A stretch of DNA of 64,000 bases from Desulfobacteraceae bacterium (lineage in GTDB: Bacteria; Desulfobacterota; Desulfobacteria; Desulfobacterales; Desulfobacteraceae). The position numbers were made by a program, and so were the translations under genes. The stretch covers positions 62,001 to 126,000 of the forward strand of contig JAAEMK010000304.1 in NCBI GenBank assembly GCA_024225635.1, read 5' to 3'. A model generated the notes under the pieces. That model saw only the letters and a list, made by a program, of their open reading frames with translations. It searched no databases and had not been told where the DNA came from. This document shows positions 27,318 to 35,517 of this stretch, in pieces. Every line of letters starts with the position of its first letter. Positions within the stretch are counted from its first letter, which is position 1.

Positions 27318-27812
27318 TTATTCGTATTTCTCGAGGATCTTGATCACCTTGTTGGAGGTCACATCGCCGTGGATATCCTTGTCAACGACCATGACCGGAG
27401 CAAGACCGCAGGCACCCAGGCACCGGACACCCTCCAGGGTGAATCGCCTGTCCTCGGTGGTCTCCCCCTCCTTCAGATCATAGGTGGATTCGATGCGCCC
27501 CATGGCCTCCTTGATGCCCTTGACATAACAGGCCGTTCCGGTGCAGACCCTGACGATGTGCCGCCCCTTTGGCGTAAGGGAAAAAAAAGAATAAAAGGTT
27601 GCCACACCAAACACCTGACTGACAGGGAGCACAAGCCCCTTGGCGATGTGGCTGAGAAGTTCGCTGGGAAGATATCCAACCACCTCCTGGCATTCACGAA
27701 GGACAGTAATCAAAGAACCGGGTTTGCCCTTGCCGTTTGCAATAATCTCATCTACATGGCTCCACATCTCCCCTGTGATATCGGGGTGATGGGGATGAGT
27801 GTTATTTTTCAT
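27318..27812 (-). CDS. NuoE/HydC-like [2Fe-2S] subunit
   Basis: 164 aa thioredoxin-like ferredoxin. An N-terminal helical domain (LRECQEVVGYLPSELLSHIA) precedes the [2Fe-2S] ligands C-x4-C (CTGTACYVKG) and C-x3-C (CLGACGLAPV). It partners the NuoF-like protein encoded just downstream to form a diaphorase-type module. Its upstream region carries TTGACA with a 17-bp spacer to ATAAAG on the minus strand (near 27890-27917), a possible promoter overlapping the end of the neighbouring glycosyltransferase gene. Confidence 0.93.
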   Translation of the reverse strand: MKNNTHPHHPDITGEMWSHVDEIIANGKGKPGSLITVLRECQEVVGYLPSELLSHIAKGLVLPVSQVFGVATFYSFFSLTPKGRHIVRVCTGTACYVKGIKEAMGRIESTYDLKEGETTEDRRFTLEGVRCLGACGLAPVMVVDKDIHGDVTSNKVIKILEKYE

Positions 27813-27913
27813 AATCCCCCCAAGCTGACGCCGTGCCTGAACTTTTTTTTTATATTGGTTAATAATAGAACATCTATAATGAGTTCTTCTTTATTCACAG
27901 CCGGCATTAATTG

Positions 27914-29041
27914 TCAATCTTCGTTTAAAACTTTTGCCGCCATGGCGGTTCGCCCGTCTGCAACGAGCCGTTCGAGTTTACGGTCATACTGGTCTACGGC
28001 CCGATCCCAGGAGTAGGGTTCCATGGCCCGGGACAGGGAGCTTGCGACCCCTTCGTACCTGTCACCGTTGAGCAGCAGATCCGCCAGTTTTTCCACCAGA
28101 TCCTCCATGCCCCGGTAGAGAATCCGGCCGTGGTGTTCCCCGGGCATCACCTCGGGGTAGGCAAGCCGGTCCGGCAACAGGGGAATGCAGCCCATGCGTA
28201 CCGCCTCAACAACGGAGATGCCGAAATTCTCCTGGATGGCCGTGCTCACCACGATGTCCCCCTGCCTGAGCCAGTCGTAGTATTCCTCCCGTGACGATAC
28301 ATAGCCGAACACCACGATCTCCTCCCGGAACACATCCCGGGCCGCGAGAAACGCCTTTGGCACCTTTGACACGCCCTCCCCCAAAAGGGCCAGGCGAAAG
28401 GGAATGCCCCGCTCCTTGATCTTTCCCAGGGCCCGGAAGAAATGATCGGGCTGTTTATCATACTCCCACCTGTGGTTCCAGACGATCAGGGGGGCAAGCC
28501 CCTCCTGTTTCCGGATACCGGAATCAACGGCGGGAAAACGGCATCCCGGATAGATCACCTCGGATTTGGACCGGATGGTCCTGCCCACCCATGACGGGTT
28601 GAGGTCGGGCATGGTTGAGATCAGCCGGTCCACCTCGGTCAGGAACTTCTCCATCTGAAACTTTGAATTGAACACCACCTGGTCCGCGGAAAGGGCGGTG
28701 GTCATGTTGATAAAACCGTAATGCCCCTCCATGGGCACCCCGGGGTTGGCCGGATAACCAAACTGGTTTTCATGGAAATAGACAAGCACCGGCGGCAGAT
28801 CCGGCCCTGCCATGGCCATGAAATCGCTCAGGTTCATCATATCGGTGGCGATGATGCCGTCATATTGGGAAAGGTTGCCTGCCATTTCGTGGAAAAGCAT
28901 GGCCGCCCCCCGCATTCGCCAGCGCCAGTACTGATCGGGAAGGGTGACAAGCTCGATCTCATGGCTTGAATTCCGGGTCAGGCCCAGGGCAAAGTCCCTG
29001 TGGGATCCGCCAAAATACGACTCTAAAAAAAGGAATTTCAA
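27914..29041 (-). CDS. Glycosyltransferase related to tRNA-queuosine mannosyltransferase (DUF3524/GTDC1 type)
   Basis: 375 aa GT4-like enzyme. The N-terminus MKFLFLESYFGGSHRDFA is the hallmark of the DUF3524 domain found in animal GTDC1, which is the tRNA-queuosine alpha-mannosyltransferase. Further signs: WRWRMRGAAMLF, YFHENQFGYP, MTTALSADQVVFNS, and the GT4 C-terminal half with WNHRWEYDKQP, FGYVSSREEYY and the donor-site pattern IQENFGISVVEAVRMG. Cytoplasmic, no membrane segment. Whether the bacterial enzyme acts on queuosine tRNA is an inference. It is divergent from the HydS operon and unrelated to it in function. Confidence 0.88.
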   Translation of the reverse strand: MKFLFLESYFGGSHRDFALGLTRNSSHEIELVTLPDQYWRWRMRGAAMLFHEMAGNLSQYDGIIATDMMNLSDFMAMAGPDLPPVLVYFHENQFGYPANPGVPMEGHYGFINMTTALSADQVVFNSKFQMEKFLTEVDRLISTMPDLNPSWVGRTIRSKSEVIYPGCRFPAVDSGIRKQEGLAPLIVWNHRWEYDKQPDHFFRALGKIKERGIPFRLALLGEGVSKVPKAFLAARDVFREEIVVFGYVSSREEYYDWLRQGDIVVSTAIQENFGISVVEAVRMGCIPLLPDRLAYPEVMPGEHHGRILYRGMEDLVEKLADLLLNGDRYEGVASSLSRAMEPYSWDRAVDQYDRKLERLVADGRTAMAAKVLNED

Positions 29042-29075
29042 TTTAAACTACACCTCTGGCTGTTGATGACCCTGT

Positions 29076-29091
29076 TGGCACGGTCGTTGAA
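29076..29091 (+). promoter_or_regulatory. Sigma-54-like element upstream of the HydS operon
   Basis: TGGCACGGTCGTTGAA matches TGGCACG-N4-TTG, with GG and the -12 position 10 bp apart, but GA stands where GC is expected. It is about 185 bp upstream of the first operon gene. Closer to the gene lies a TTGACTTGACG stretch (about 29252-29262) that could be a sigma-70 -35 box. Confidence 0.3.
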
Positions 29092-29288
29092 TCTCATGGG
29101 CCGGGCCCCGTGGCCCCGGCGGTAAAAACCCGGGATTATAACCGATCCCATGGCCGATTACCAGTTTTAACCGCAAACGGATCGGGACGCGCCCCCCGGG
29201 AATCCGCTGTTGCCAAGGCAACTTACCCCTTGGGAGCGATCCGATTTTTTCATTGACTTGACGCCGGTGATACCTTAAGAATTGATCT

Positions 29289-29642
29289 ATGCAACTTACT
29301 GAAATTGCCATGATACTCGATGCCCGGTTCCTTGTCGGCGAAGAGTTCGCCCCCAGGGAAGTGTTCAAGGTCGGAGCAAGCGACCTCATGAGCGACATTC
29401 TGGCCGCGGATTCCGAGGGTTCGCTCATTCTTACCGGGCTTGCGACCCAGCAGGTTGTGAGAACCGCTTGTGTCGCGGGAGCAAGCGCCGTCATTCTCAT
29501 CAGGGGCAAGATCCCGTCACAGGAGGTGATCGACCTTGCAAGGGAAGAGGATCTTCCCCTTCTCACGACCCCCCTATCCATGTTTGTCTCCAGCGGAAGG
29601 CTCTACAAACATGAACTGACAGGCCTTGACAAAAGACGATAA
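29289..29642 (+). CDS. DRTGG-domain protein 1
   Basis: 117 aa, one DRTGG-like domain: MQLTEIAMILDARFLVG, KVGASDLMSDILA, LILTGLATQQVVRTA, ASAVILIRGKIPSQEVIDLA and a C-terminal LLTTPLSMFVSSGRLYKHEL. DRTGG domains are thought to bind small ligands or nucleotides and often accompany CBS, HPr-kinase or hydrogenase-linked regulators. First gene of the HydS operon; 12 bp before the GHKL ATPase gene. Function inferred from company: part of a hydrogen/redox-signalling module. Confidence 0.82.
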   Translation: MQLTEIAMILDARFLVGEEFAPREVFKVGASDLMSDILAADSEGSLILTGLATQQVVRTACVAGASAVILIRGKIPSQEVIDLAREEDLPLLTTPLSMFVSSGRLYKHELTGLDKRR

Positions 29643-29654
29643 CCCGGAGATCCA

Positions 29655-30083
29655 ATGGGCAGTCTTGTTAAAACCTTTCCCATCAAGCACAGGGATTTTA
29701 TCCATGCGGGAAAACCATCCATTGAGATAAAAAATATTCTCAAGGCGATGAACACCCCTTCGGATATCATCCGCAGGGTTGCGGTGTGCGGCTATGAAGG
29801 CGAAATGAACGTGGTGATGCATGCAAGAAACGGCCGGATCCACCTGGAGCTGTCAAACACCATGATCATCATCAAAATAACGGACAAGGGCCCCGGCATC
29901 CCGGACATAGACCTGGCGATGCAGAAAGGGTTTTCCACAGCCCTGGACGAATACAGGGAGATGGGGTTCGGCGCCGGCATGGGACTGCCCAACATGAAAA
30001 AAAATGCCGACCGCTTTGAGATACGTTCGACCCCGGGAAAAGGAACAACCGTCAGGATGGAATTCGCCACGGGAGGCAGGTGA
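29655..30083 (+). CDS. Anti-sigma-factor-like GHKL ATPase 1
   Basis: 142 aa, a bare histidine-kinase/RsbW-type ATPase fold without receiver or dimerisation domain. N-box region around CGYEGEMNVVMHA, G1 box DKGPGIPD and G2 box GFGAGMGLPNM, then the closing strand GKGTTVRMEF. Resembles RsbT/RsbW-type Ser/Thr kinases of partner-switching systems. It ends four bases inside the HydS gene (ATGA overlap), implying coupled translation and physical partnership with the hydrogenase-like sensor. Confidence 0.88.
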   Translation: MGSLVKTFPIKHRDFIHAGKPSIEIKNILKAMNTPSDIIRRVAVCGYEGEMNVVMHARNGRIHLELSNTMIIIKITDKGPGIPDIDLAMQKGFSTALDEYREMGFGAGMGLPNMKKNADRFEIRSTPGKGTTVRMEFATGGR

Positions 30084-31402
30084 TGAAAAACTGCAAGGAT
30101 CTTCCCTGCTATGTTACCTTTGACAGCGAAAACTGCACCGGATGCGGAGCCTGCGTCAGGACCTGCCCCACCAAGGCCATCCGCATCAAGGATGGAAAGA
30201 GCCTGCTCCTGGTGGACAACTGCATCGGCGGCGGCCTGTGCATCAACGTCTGCCCCCAGGGCTGCATCACCCCGACCACCATTCCGGCCCTGGAATTCAG
30301 GAGAACCCGGTTTCCCATCATCTTTGTCGCGCCGGTGCTATACTCCCAGTTCAGGGACGCCACCCCCGGGGAGGTGCTCAAGGGCCTCAAGTCCATGGGA
30401 TTCAAGCACACGGTGGACATGTCCTACTTTTTCACCCTGTTCAAGCGGGCCACGGAACAGCACCTGAAAAACCTCGGCCCCCGGCCGGAAGGCCGTCCGG
30501 TCATCTCCACCATGTGCCCGGTGGTGCTGCGCCTCATCGCCTTCAGGTTTCCAAGCCTTCTCGACCATCTCCACCCGATGCTCCGGCCCGTATCCGTCAT
30601 GGTCAAGGATGTGGCCGCCTTTATTGCGGACCACCATGGAATCGACCTCGAGGAGATCTCCATCTTTTACCTGAACCCCTGCCCCACCAAAATGAATCCC
30701 AAGGGTTCCTCACCGGCTCCGGCTACTTCCCATACCACCCGGGCCATCGGCATCAATCAGATCTACGCGGAGCTGAGCAAACAGATTAAATCCATACAGG
30801 CAGCCCCGCCAGCCCCCTCCCTTGAGCCGGTGTTCGAGTTTGAGGAACCGCCGGAAGGAAAAAGCCTTCTCTGGGGAATTTCAGGGGGAGAGACCGCGGA
30901 ATCGACCATCAGAAACAAACTGTCCATATCGGGAATGAACGAAACCCTGGAGTACCTGGAAAAAATCGAACTCGGCCTGTTCAAGGAGTACGATTTCATC
31001 GAATTCAGGACCTGCAGGGAAGGCTGCGTGGGCGGGTCCCTGTGCGCGGTTGACAAGTATGTGGCGAAGAACAACATGCAGCAGCACGTGGACCGCCCCA
31101 AAACAAGGGAGCGCCACAGGGAAAACCCCCTCAAGGATCTCTATGCCGAAGAGCGGTTCTTTGACGAGCTTACCTCCTCAAAAATGGAGAAACTATTCGG
31201 CCAGAAAAAAGCCCCCCTTTCCATTGAGAACCTGACACGGATCAACCGTATCCTGAAACAGCTTCCAGGCTTTAACTGCGCGGCCTGCGGCGCACCCGAC
31301 TGCCTCACCTTTGCCGAAGATGTGGTCAGGGGACGGGCCGGCATCAGTGATTGCAGCCCATTGAAAACCAGTGAAGACAATACCAAAGGAGAAAAAAGTT
31401 GA
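30080..31402 (+). CDS. hydS: Putative sensory [FeFe]-hydrogenase, group D-like
   Basis: 440 aa iron-sulfur protein. Two [4Fe-4S] ferredoxin motifs (C19/22/25/29 and C48/54/58/62), an [FeFe]-hydrogenase H-domain with all four H-cluster cysteines (C146 in TMCP; C201 in NPCPTK; C312 and C316 in TCREGCVGG), and a C-terminal [4Fe-4S] domain CAACGAPDC...C (400, 403, 408, 425). No PAS domain, which fits group D rather than group C sensors. Turnover residues are changed: Met145 where catalytic enzymes have the proton-relaying Cys, and Asn199 where MPC has Met. ATGA overlap with the ATPase upstream. Likely senses H2 or redox state. Confidence 0.88.
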   Translation: MMKNCKDLPCYVTFDSENCTGCGACVRTCPTKAIRIKDGKSLLLVDNCIGGGLCINVCPQGCITPTTIPALEFRRTRFPIIFVAPVLYSQFRDATPGEVLKGLKSMGFKHTVDMSYFFTLFKRATEQHLKNLGPRPEGRPVISTMCPVVLRLIAFRFPSLLDHLHPMLRPVSVMVKDVAAFIADHHGIDLEEISIFYLNPCPTKMNPKGSSPAPATSHTTRAIGINQIYAELSKQIKSIQAAPPAPSLEPVFEFEEPPEGKSLLWGISGGETAESTIRNKLSISGMNETLEYLEKIELGLFKEYDFIEFRTCREGCVGGSLCAVDKYVAKNNMQQHVDRPKTRERHRENPLKDLYAEERFFDELTSSKMEKLFGQKKAPLSIENLTRINRILKQLPGFNCAACGAPDCLTFAEDVVRGRAGISDCSPLKTSEDNTKGEKS

Positions 31403-31734
31403 AAGCGATTGATTTAAAAGAGGAACTCGACCTGGTCCTTGCGGCGGGAGAAGCGGGACTGGACCGGACCCTATTCGGGGGATATTGCGGCGACCTTTTA
31501 AGCGACGTCATGGCAAACGCGGGCGAACACTGTGTCTGGCTGACGGTCCAGGCCCACCAGAACATCGTTGCCGTGGCCGTACTGAAAGAGATGGCCGCCA
31601 TCATCATCACCTGCGGCAACAAGCCGGACAAGGCCACCTGCGACAAGGCCGACCAGGAAAAAATCCCCCTGTTTCTCTCGGAACGCCCGGCCTTTGACCT
31701 GGCCTGCGCCCTGGCCCGGTCCGACATGGATTAA
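31399..31734 (+). CDS. DRTGG-like protein 2
   Basis: 111 aa. Same fold as the first DRTGG protein by pattern (MKAIDLKEELDLVLAA, GGYCGDLLSDVMANA, VWLTVQAHQNIVAVAVL, AAIIITCGNKPD, KIPLFLSERPAFDLACAL) though the sequences differ. Starts at TTG 31399, which overlaps the HydS stop codon (TTGA) and follows AAAGGAG; the overlap decides the start. Contains cysteines C30, C45, C72 and C80 absent from the first DRTGG protein. Confidence 0.8.
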   Translation: MKAIDLKEELDLVLAAGEAGLDRTLFGGYCGDLLSDVMANAGEHCVWLTVQAHQNIVAVAVLKEMAAIIITCGNKPDKATCDKADQEKIPLFLSERPAFDLACALARSDMD

Positions 31735-31736
31735 CC

Positions 31737-32492
31737 GTGGCCAGGGCGGCCCCCCCCTCCTTCAAGGCCGATCTCCACATCCACACCTGCCTCTCCCCCT
31801 GCGCCGGGTGGGAGATGACCCCGAAAAAGATCATTAAAAAAGCCGGGGACGAGAACCTTGACATCATCGCCGTCTGCGATCACAACTCCTCAAAAAACGC
31901 CCCGGCGGTGATGGCCCTTGGCAAAAATGTAGGAATCACCGTCCTGCCCGGCCTCGAAATCTGCACAAGGGAAGAGGTTCACCTGCTCGCAATCTTCGAC
32001 GCCCTCAAACAGGCTGCCGCCATGGAGCAGGAGGTGTACCGGGGACTGACACAAAAGAACACCCCGGAGATCTTCGGCTACCAGGTCATTGCCGACAGCC
32101 GGGACCTGGTCCTGGGGGAGGAGGAAAAACTGCTGCTCCAGGCCTGCCGCCTTAACGTGAAAGAGGCGGTGGACCAAATCCATTGTTTAGGCGGCATGGC
32201 CATCGCCTCCCATATCGACAGGCCCAGCTACAGCATCCTCAGCCAGCTGGGCTTCATCCCCGGGGATCTCGGCCTGGACGGTATAGAGATCTCAACCCGA
32301 ACCTTTACTCACAAACAAGAACAACATTTCCTTGACAAGACAACTATTCCCTGCATAGTATCATCTGACGCCCACCGCCTGGAAGATATCGGACGGGGAG
32401 CCACGGTGTTCGACATCACCCGTCCCACGGTCCGGGCGATGATATCGGCACTGCAAATGGGACACACGCACCGTTTACTCAGAGGAGCCTGA
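31737..32492 (+). CDS. PHP-domain phosphoesterase
   Basis: 251 aa PHP (polymerase and histidinol phosphatase) metal-dependent hydrolase. Metal ligands are visible in DLHIHTCLSPCAGWEMTP, AVCDHNSSKNAPAV, GLEICTREEVHLLA, ASHIDRPSY and VSSDAHRLEDIG. Such PHP proteins are regular companions of [FeFe]-hydrogenase regulatory loci; the phosphoester substrate is unknown, possibly a phosphoprotein or nucleotide signal. GTG start two bases after the preceding stop codon. Confidence 0.88.
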   Translation: MARAAPPSFKADLHIHTCLSPCAGWEMTPKKIIKKAGDENLDIIAVCDHNSSKNAPAVMALGKNVGITVLPGLEICTREEVHLLAIFDALKQAAAMEQEVYRGLTQKNTPEIFGYQVIADSRDLVLGEEEKLLLQACRLNVKEAVDQIHCLGGMAIASHIDRPSYSILSQLGFIPGDLGLDGIEISTRTFTHKQEQHFLDKTTIPCIVSSDAHRLEDIGRGATVFDITRPTVRAMISALQMGHTHRLLRGA

Positions 32493-32495
32493 TTA

Positions 32496-33035
32496 TTGAG
32501 GGAACTGTCACTGCACATACTTGACCTTGCCGAGAACGGCATCATGGCCGGGGCAGACCGCATCACCATCCATGTGGATGAGACCTTTCTCGGCACCCAC
32601 ATCAAAATCACCGTCACGGACAACGGCAGGGGCATGGCTCCCGCCATGGCGGAAACTGTTTCAGACCCCTTTGTCACCACCCGTACCACCCGGCGGGTGG
32701 GCATGGGCATCGCCCTGTTCAAGGCGGCGGCGGAACGGTGCAACGGCAATTTCGACATCCAAAGCGTTCCCAAAAAAGGCACCGCCATATGGGCCACATT
32801 TGAGGCAAATCACATTGACAGGGCCCCTGTAGGCAATATGGGAGAAACAATCACGACTCTTATTGCAGGATTCCCCGACATTAGTATACACTATGATCAC
32901 ATTCTATTCCGGGACAGTTTCAACCTGGACACGGCGGAGCTCAAACAGGATCTTGACGGGATCGAGCTCAATAATCCCCATGTCCTGTCCCGGATAAAAG
33001 AGATCATAAACAACTTTTTTCAGGGAAAGGAGTAG
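32496..33035 (+). CDS. GHKL ATPase 2 (histidine-kinase-like)
   Basis: 179 aa. N-box LHILDLAENGIMAGA, G1 DNGRGMAP, G2 TRRVGMGIALFKAAAER and closing GTAIWATFE identify a GHKL ATP-binding domain, again without HisKA or receiver. A C-terminal tail of about 70 residues (ETITTLIAGFPDISIHYDHIL...) is not part of the ATPase fold and may contact another operon product. TTG start three bases after the PHP stop; GAGGAG precedes it. Second ATPase of the operon and only loosely similar to the first. Confidence 0.86.
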   Translation: MRELSLHILDLAENGIMAGADRITIHVDETFLGTHIKITVTDNGRGMAPAMAETVSDPFVTTRTTRRVGMGIALFKAAAERCNGNFDIQSVPKKGTAIWATFEANHIDRAPVGNMGETITTLIAGFPDISIHYDHILFRDSFNLDTAELKQDLDGIELNNPHVLSRIKEIINNFFQGKE

Positions 33036-33039
33036 TACC

Positions 33040-33408
33040 ATGGCTAAGCTTACAGTGGAAGATCTGAAACAGATAAAAGAGAAAACCGCCCAGGACGCCT
33101 CATTGAGGGGGGGAGAAACCACGGCCAAGCTCACGGTCCACATGGGAACCTGCGGGATCGCGGCGGGTGCGAGGGTGGTGATGAACACCCTGCTCGAGGA
33201 AAAGGCGGAAGCAAAAAGGGGCGATATCAAGATCGTGGCCGCAGGCTGCCTTGGCATGTGCAGCAGCGAGCCCAACCTGACCGTGGAGATCATTGGAGAA
33301 GAACCCATTGTATATAAGGATATGGACCAGAACCGTACCCGCCAGGTATTCAGGCGCCATGTACTGAAGGGAGAGGTCCAGACCGACTTTGCTTTGGGAA
33401 AGGGGTAA
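33040..33408 (+). CDS. [2Fe-2S] thioredoxin-like ferredoxin
   Basis: 122 aa. An N-terminal helix is followed by the family signature MGTCGIAAGARVVMNTLLEE and AAGCLGMCSSEPNL; three cysteines (38, 70, 74) are seen, as usual for this group. It resembles the small extra ferredoxin of NAD-linked [FeFe]-hydrogenases and the N-terminal domain of the NuoF-like protein at 25510. Last gene of the HydS operon; possible electron link between HydS and the NuoEF-like pair, which is inference. Confidence 0.88.
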   Translation: MAKLTVEDLKQIKEKTAQDASLRGGETTAKLTVHMGTCGIAAGARVVMNTLLEEKAEAKRGDIKIVAAGCLGMCSSEPNLTVEIIGEEPIVYKDMDQNRTRQVFRRHVLKGEVQTDFALGKG

Positions 33409-33442
33409 TATATACTAACCTGATATAGAGGAGAATCCGATT

Positions 33443-35089
33443 ATGGGTGTAAAGATCATCGAGAAGAGCGACTCAGCCTATTCCTATCCTTTACTGATAA
33501 AGAGCCTTCTGGGCAACTCCCTTGTGCGTTCCCCGGACCAGGAGATCATTTACAGGGACCAGATGCGATACACCTACCGGGATTTTCACAAGCGGGTGGC
33601 CCAGCTTGCCAACGGCCTCGAACAACTCGGGGTGAAACAGGGGGATACAGTGGCTGTCATGGACTACGACAGCCACCGGTACCTTGAATGCTATTTTGCC
33701 GTTCCCATGATGGGAGCCGTACTCCACACGGTTCACATCCGCCTTTCCCCGGAACAGCTCCTCTATACCATCAACCATGCGGAGGATGACGTCATACTGG
33801 TCAACTCGGAACTGGTTCCCCTGCTGGAACCCATCCGGGACAAGATCGAAACCGTGAAAAAGATCATCCTCATACGGGAGAACGGAGAAGATCCCAAGAC
33901 AGCCATGGAGTTCGACACGGACTACGAGGCCCTGCTGTCCGACCAGAAACCCACCTACGACTTCCCGGATTTTGATGAGAACGCCAGGGCCACCACCTTT
34001 TACACCTCCGGTACCACGGGCAATCCCAAGGGCGTCTACTTCAGCCACCGCCAGATCGTGATGCACACCTTCGGCCTCATGACAGGGTTGTGCGCCTACG
34101 AGTCCCAGGCCGTGATGACATCCGGGGACGTGTACATGCCCCTGACCCCCATGTTCCACGTCCATGCCTGGGGCATGCCCTATCTTTTCACCATGCTCGG
34201 CAACCGCCAGGTCTATCCGGGAAGATACGAGCCGGCAATGATCCTGAAGCTTGTCACCACGGAAAAGGTGACCTTTTCCCACTGCGTTCCCACCATCATC
34301 CACATGCTGGTCAACTCCCCGGTAATGGAAACAACGGACCTGTCCGCCTGGAAGGTGGTCATCGGGGGCTCCGCCCTGCCAAGGGGGCTATGCGCCGCCG
34401 CCATGAAGGCAAAGATCAACCTCTACTCGGCCTATGGCATGTCCGAGACCTGCCCCCTTCTCACCGTGGCCCACATCAAGCCCCACATGGTTGACTGGGA
34501 CGAGGACAAGCTCATCGACATCCGGTGCAAAACCGGCCTTCCCATCCCCCTGGTGGATATCGAGATCATCGACCCCCTGGGCAAACCGGTTCCCCATGAC
34601 GGGGTCCAGACAGGCGAAGTGGTGACCAGGACCCCCTGGCTCACCCAGGGCTACCTGAAAAACCCGGAAAAGAGCGAAGAACTGTGGGAGGGCGGCTGGC
34701 TCCACACCGGAGACGTGGGCAACATAGATCCCGAAGGGTATCTCAAGATAACGGACAGGCTGAAGGATGTGATCAAGACCGGCGGCGAGTGGGTCTCCTC
34801 CCTGGAGCTGGAGGACATTGCAAGCCGCCATCCCGCCGTGAGCGAAGCCGCGGCCATCGGCGTCCCCGACGACAAGTGGGGGGAACGCCCCATCGTTCTT
34901 GTGGTGCTCCAGGAGGCATACAAGGGCAAGGAGCTTGGGGACGAGTTGAAACAGATGTTCACTGACCAGCATGAACAGGGCAACCTTCCCAAATACGGCA
35001 TCCCGGACAAGGTCATCCTTGTGGACTCAATTGCAAAGACAGGGGTTGGCAAACTGGATAAAAAAGTGATCCGGTCACAATATAAATAA
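33443..35089 (+). CDS. Fatty-acyl-CoA ligase (AMP-forming)
   Basis: 548 aa ANL-superfamily enzyme activating a carboxylic acid to its CoA ester. P-loop FYTSGTTGNPKGV near 186-198, YSAYGMSETCPLL, TGDVGNIDPEGYLKITDRLKD and the catalytic Lys region KTGVGKLDKK. Closest by pattern to medium/long-chain fatty acid ligases of the DmdB branch (SLELEDIASRHPAVSEAA). Separate from the HydS operon by 34 bp, with GAGGAGAA before ATG and a strong terminator after it. May feed the acyl-CoA oxidation genes at 19-23 kb. Confidence 0.92.
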   Translation: MGVKIIEKSDSAYSYPLLIKSLLGNSLVRSPDQEIIYRDQMRYTYRDFHKRVAQLANGLEQLGVKQGDTVAVMDYDSHRYLECYFAVPMMGAVLHTVHIRLSPEQLLYTINHAEDDVILVNSELVPLLEPIRDKIETVKKIILIRENGEDPKTAMEFDTDYEALLSDQKPTYDFPDFDENARATTFYTSGTTGNPKGVYFSHRQIVMHTFGLMTGLCAYESQAVMTSGDVYMPLTPMFHVHAWGMPYLFTMLGNRQVYPGRYEPAMILKLVTTEKVTFSHCVPTIIHMLVNSPVMETTDLSAWKVVIGGSALPRGLCAAAMKAKINLYSAYGMSETCPLLTVAHIKPHMVDWDEDKLIDIRCKTGLPIPLVDIEIIDPLGKPVPHDGVQTGEVVTRTPWLTQGYLKNPEKSEELWEGGWLHTGDVGNIDPEGYLKITDRLKDVIKTGGEWVSSLELEDIASRHPAVSEAAAIGVPDDKWGERPIVLVVLQEAYKGKELGDELKQMFTDQHEQGNLPKYGIPDKVILVDSIAKTGVGKLDKKVIRSQYK

Positions 35090-35097
35090 GGTCAATG

Positions 35098-35140
35098 GCC
35101 GGGCCCTGGATCCAGGGCCCGGCGCTCCCCCCCTTTTTCA
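35098..35140 (+). terminator. Rho-independent terminator of the acyl-CoA ligase
   Basis: Perfect 26-bp palindrome (35098-35123, GCCGGGCCCTGGA and its complement) followed by a C-run and TTTTTCATTTT. An outer GTCAATGG/CCATTGAC repeat brackets it. Confidence 0.85.
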
Positions 35141-35193
35141 TTTTCACCATTGACCCATTGACCCCTGCCGGGGTCGATGTTATTTAAAGGGGC

Positions 35194-35517
35194 ATGATGA
35201 TGATGAATAAAAAAAAGAAGAACCTCACACACATCGGCAGCATCCTGGACAAGGCCCTTGACAATTTCCGGCCAAGTTCAGACACGGAGATGACCCAGAT
35301 CTGGTCGCTGTGGGACCAGGCAGTAGGGGACGGCATTGCCCAGAACGCCAAACCGGCCGCCTTTAAGGACGGCACCCTGATCGTCCATGTGTCAAGCAGC
35401 GTGTGGCTACAACAGCTGCGGTTCATCCAGCAGGATCTCCACACCAACCTCAACCTGGCCCTGGGACGCCCCCTTGTAAAAGAGCTTAGATTCAAAATTG
35501 CCGCCCTACACAACTGA
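35194..35517 (+). CDS. DUF721/DciA-like protein
   Basis: 107 aa. The domain IGSILDKALDNF, IWSLWDQAVGDGIAQNAKPAAFKDGTL and SVWLQQLRFIQQDL is typical of DUF721, which includes the helicase-loading protein DciA. Starts in a run of four ATG codons; the first follows AAAGGGG. Its end overlaps the start of the methyltransferase gene by 20 bp. Together with dnaX-recR downstream, a replication/repair context. Confidence 0.82.
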   Translation: MMMMNKKKKNLTHIGSILDKALDNFRPSSDTEMTQIWSLWDQAVGDGIAQNAKPAAFKDGTLIVHVSSSVWLQQLRFIQQDLHTNLNLALGRPLVKELRFKIAALHN

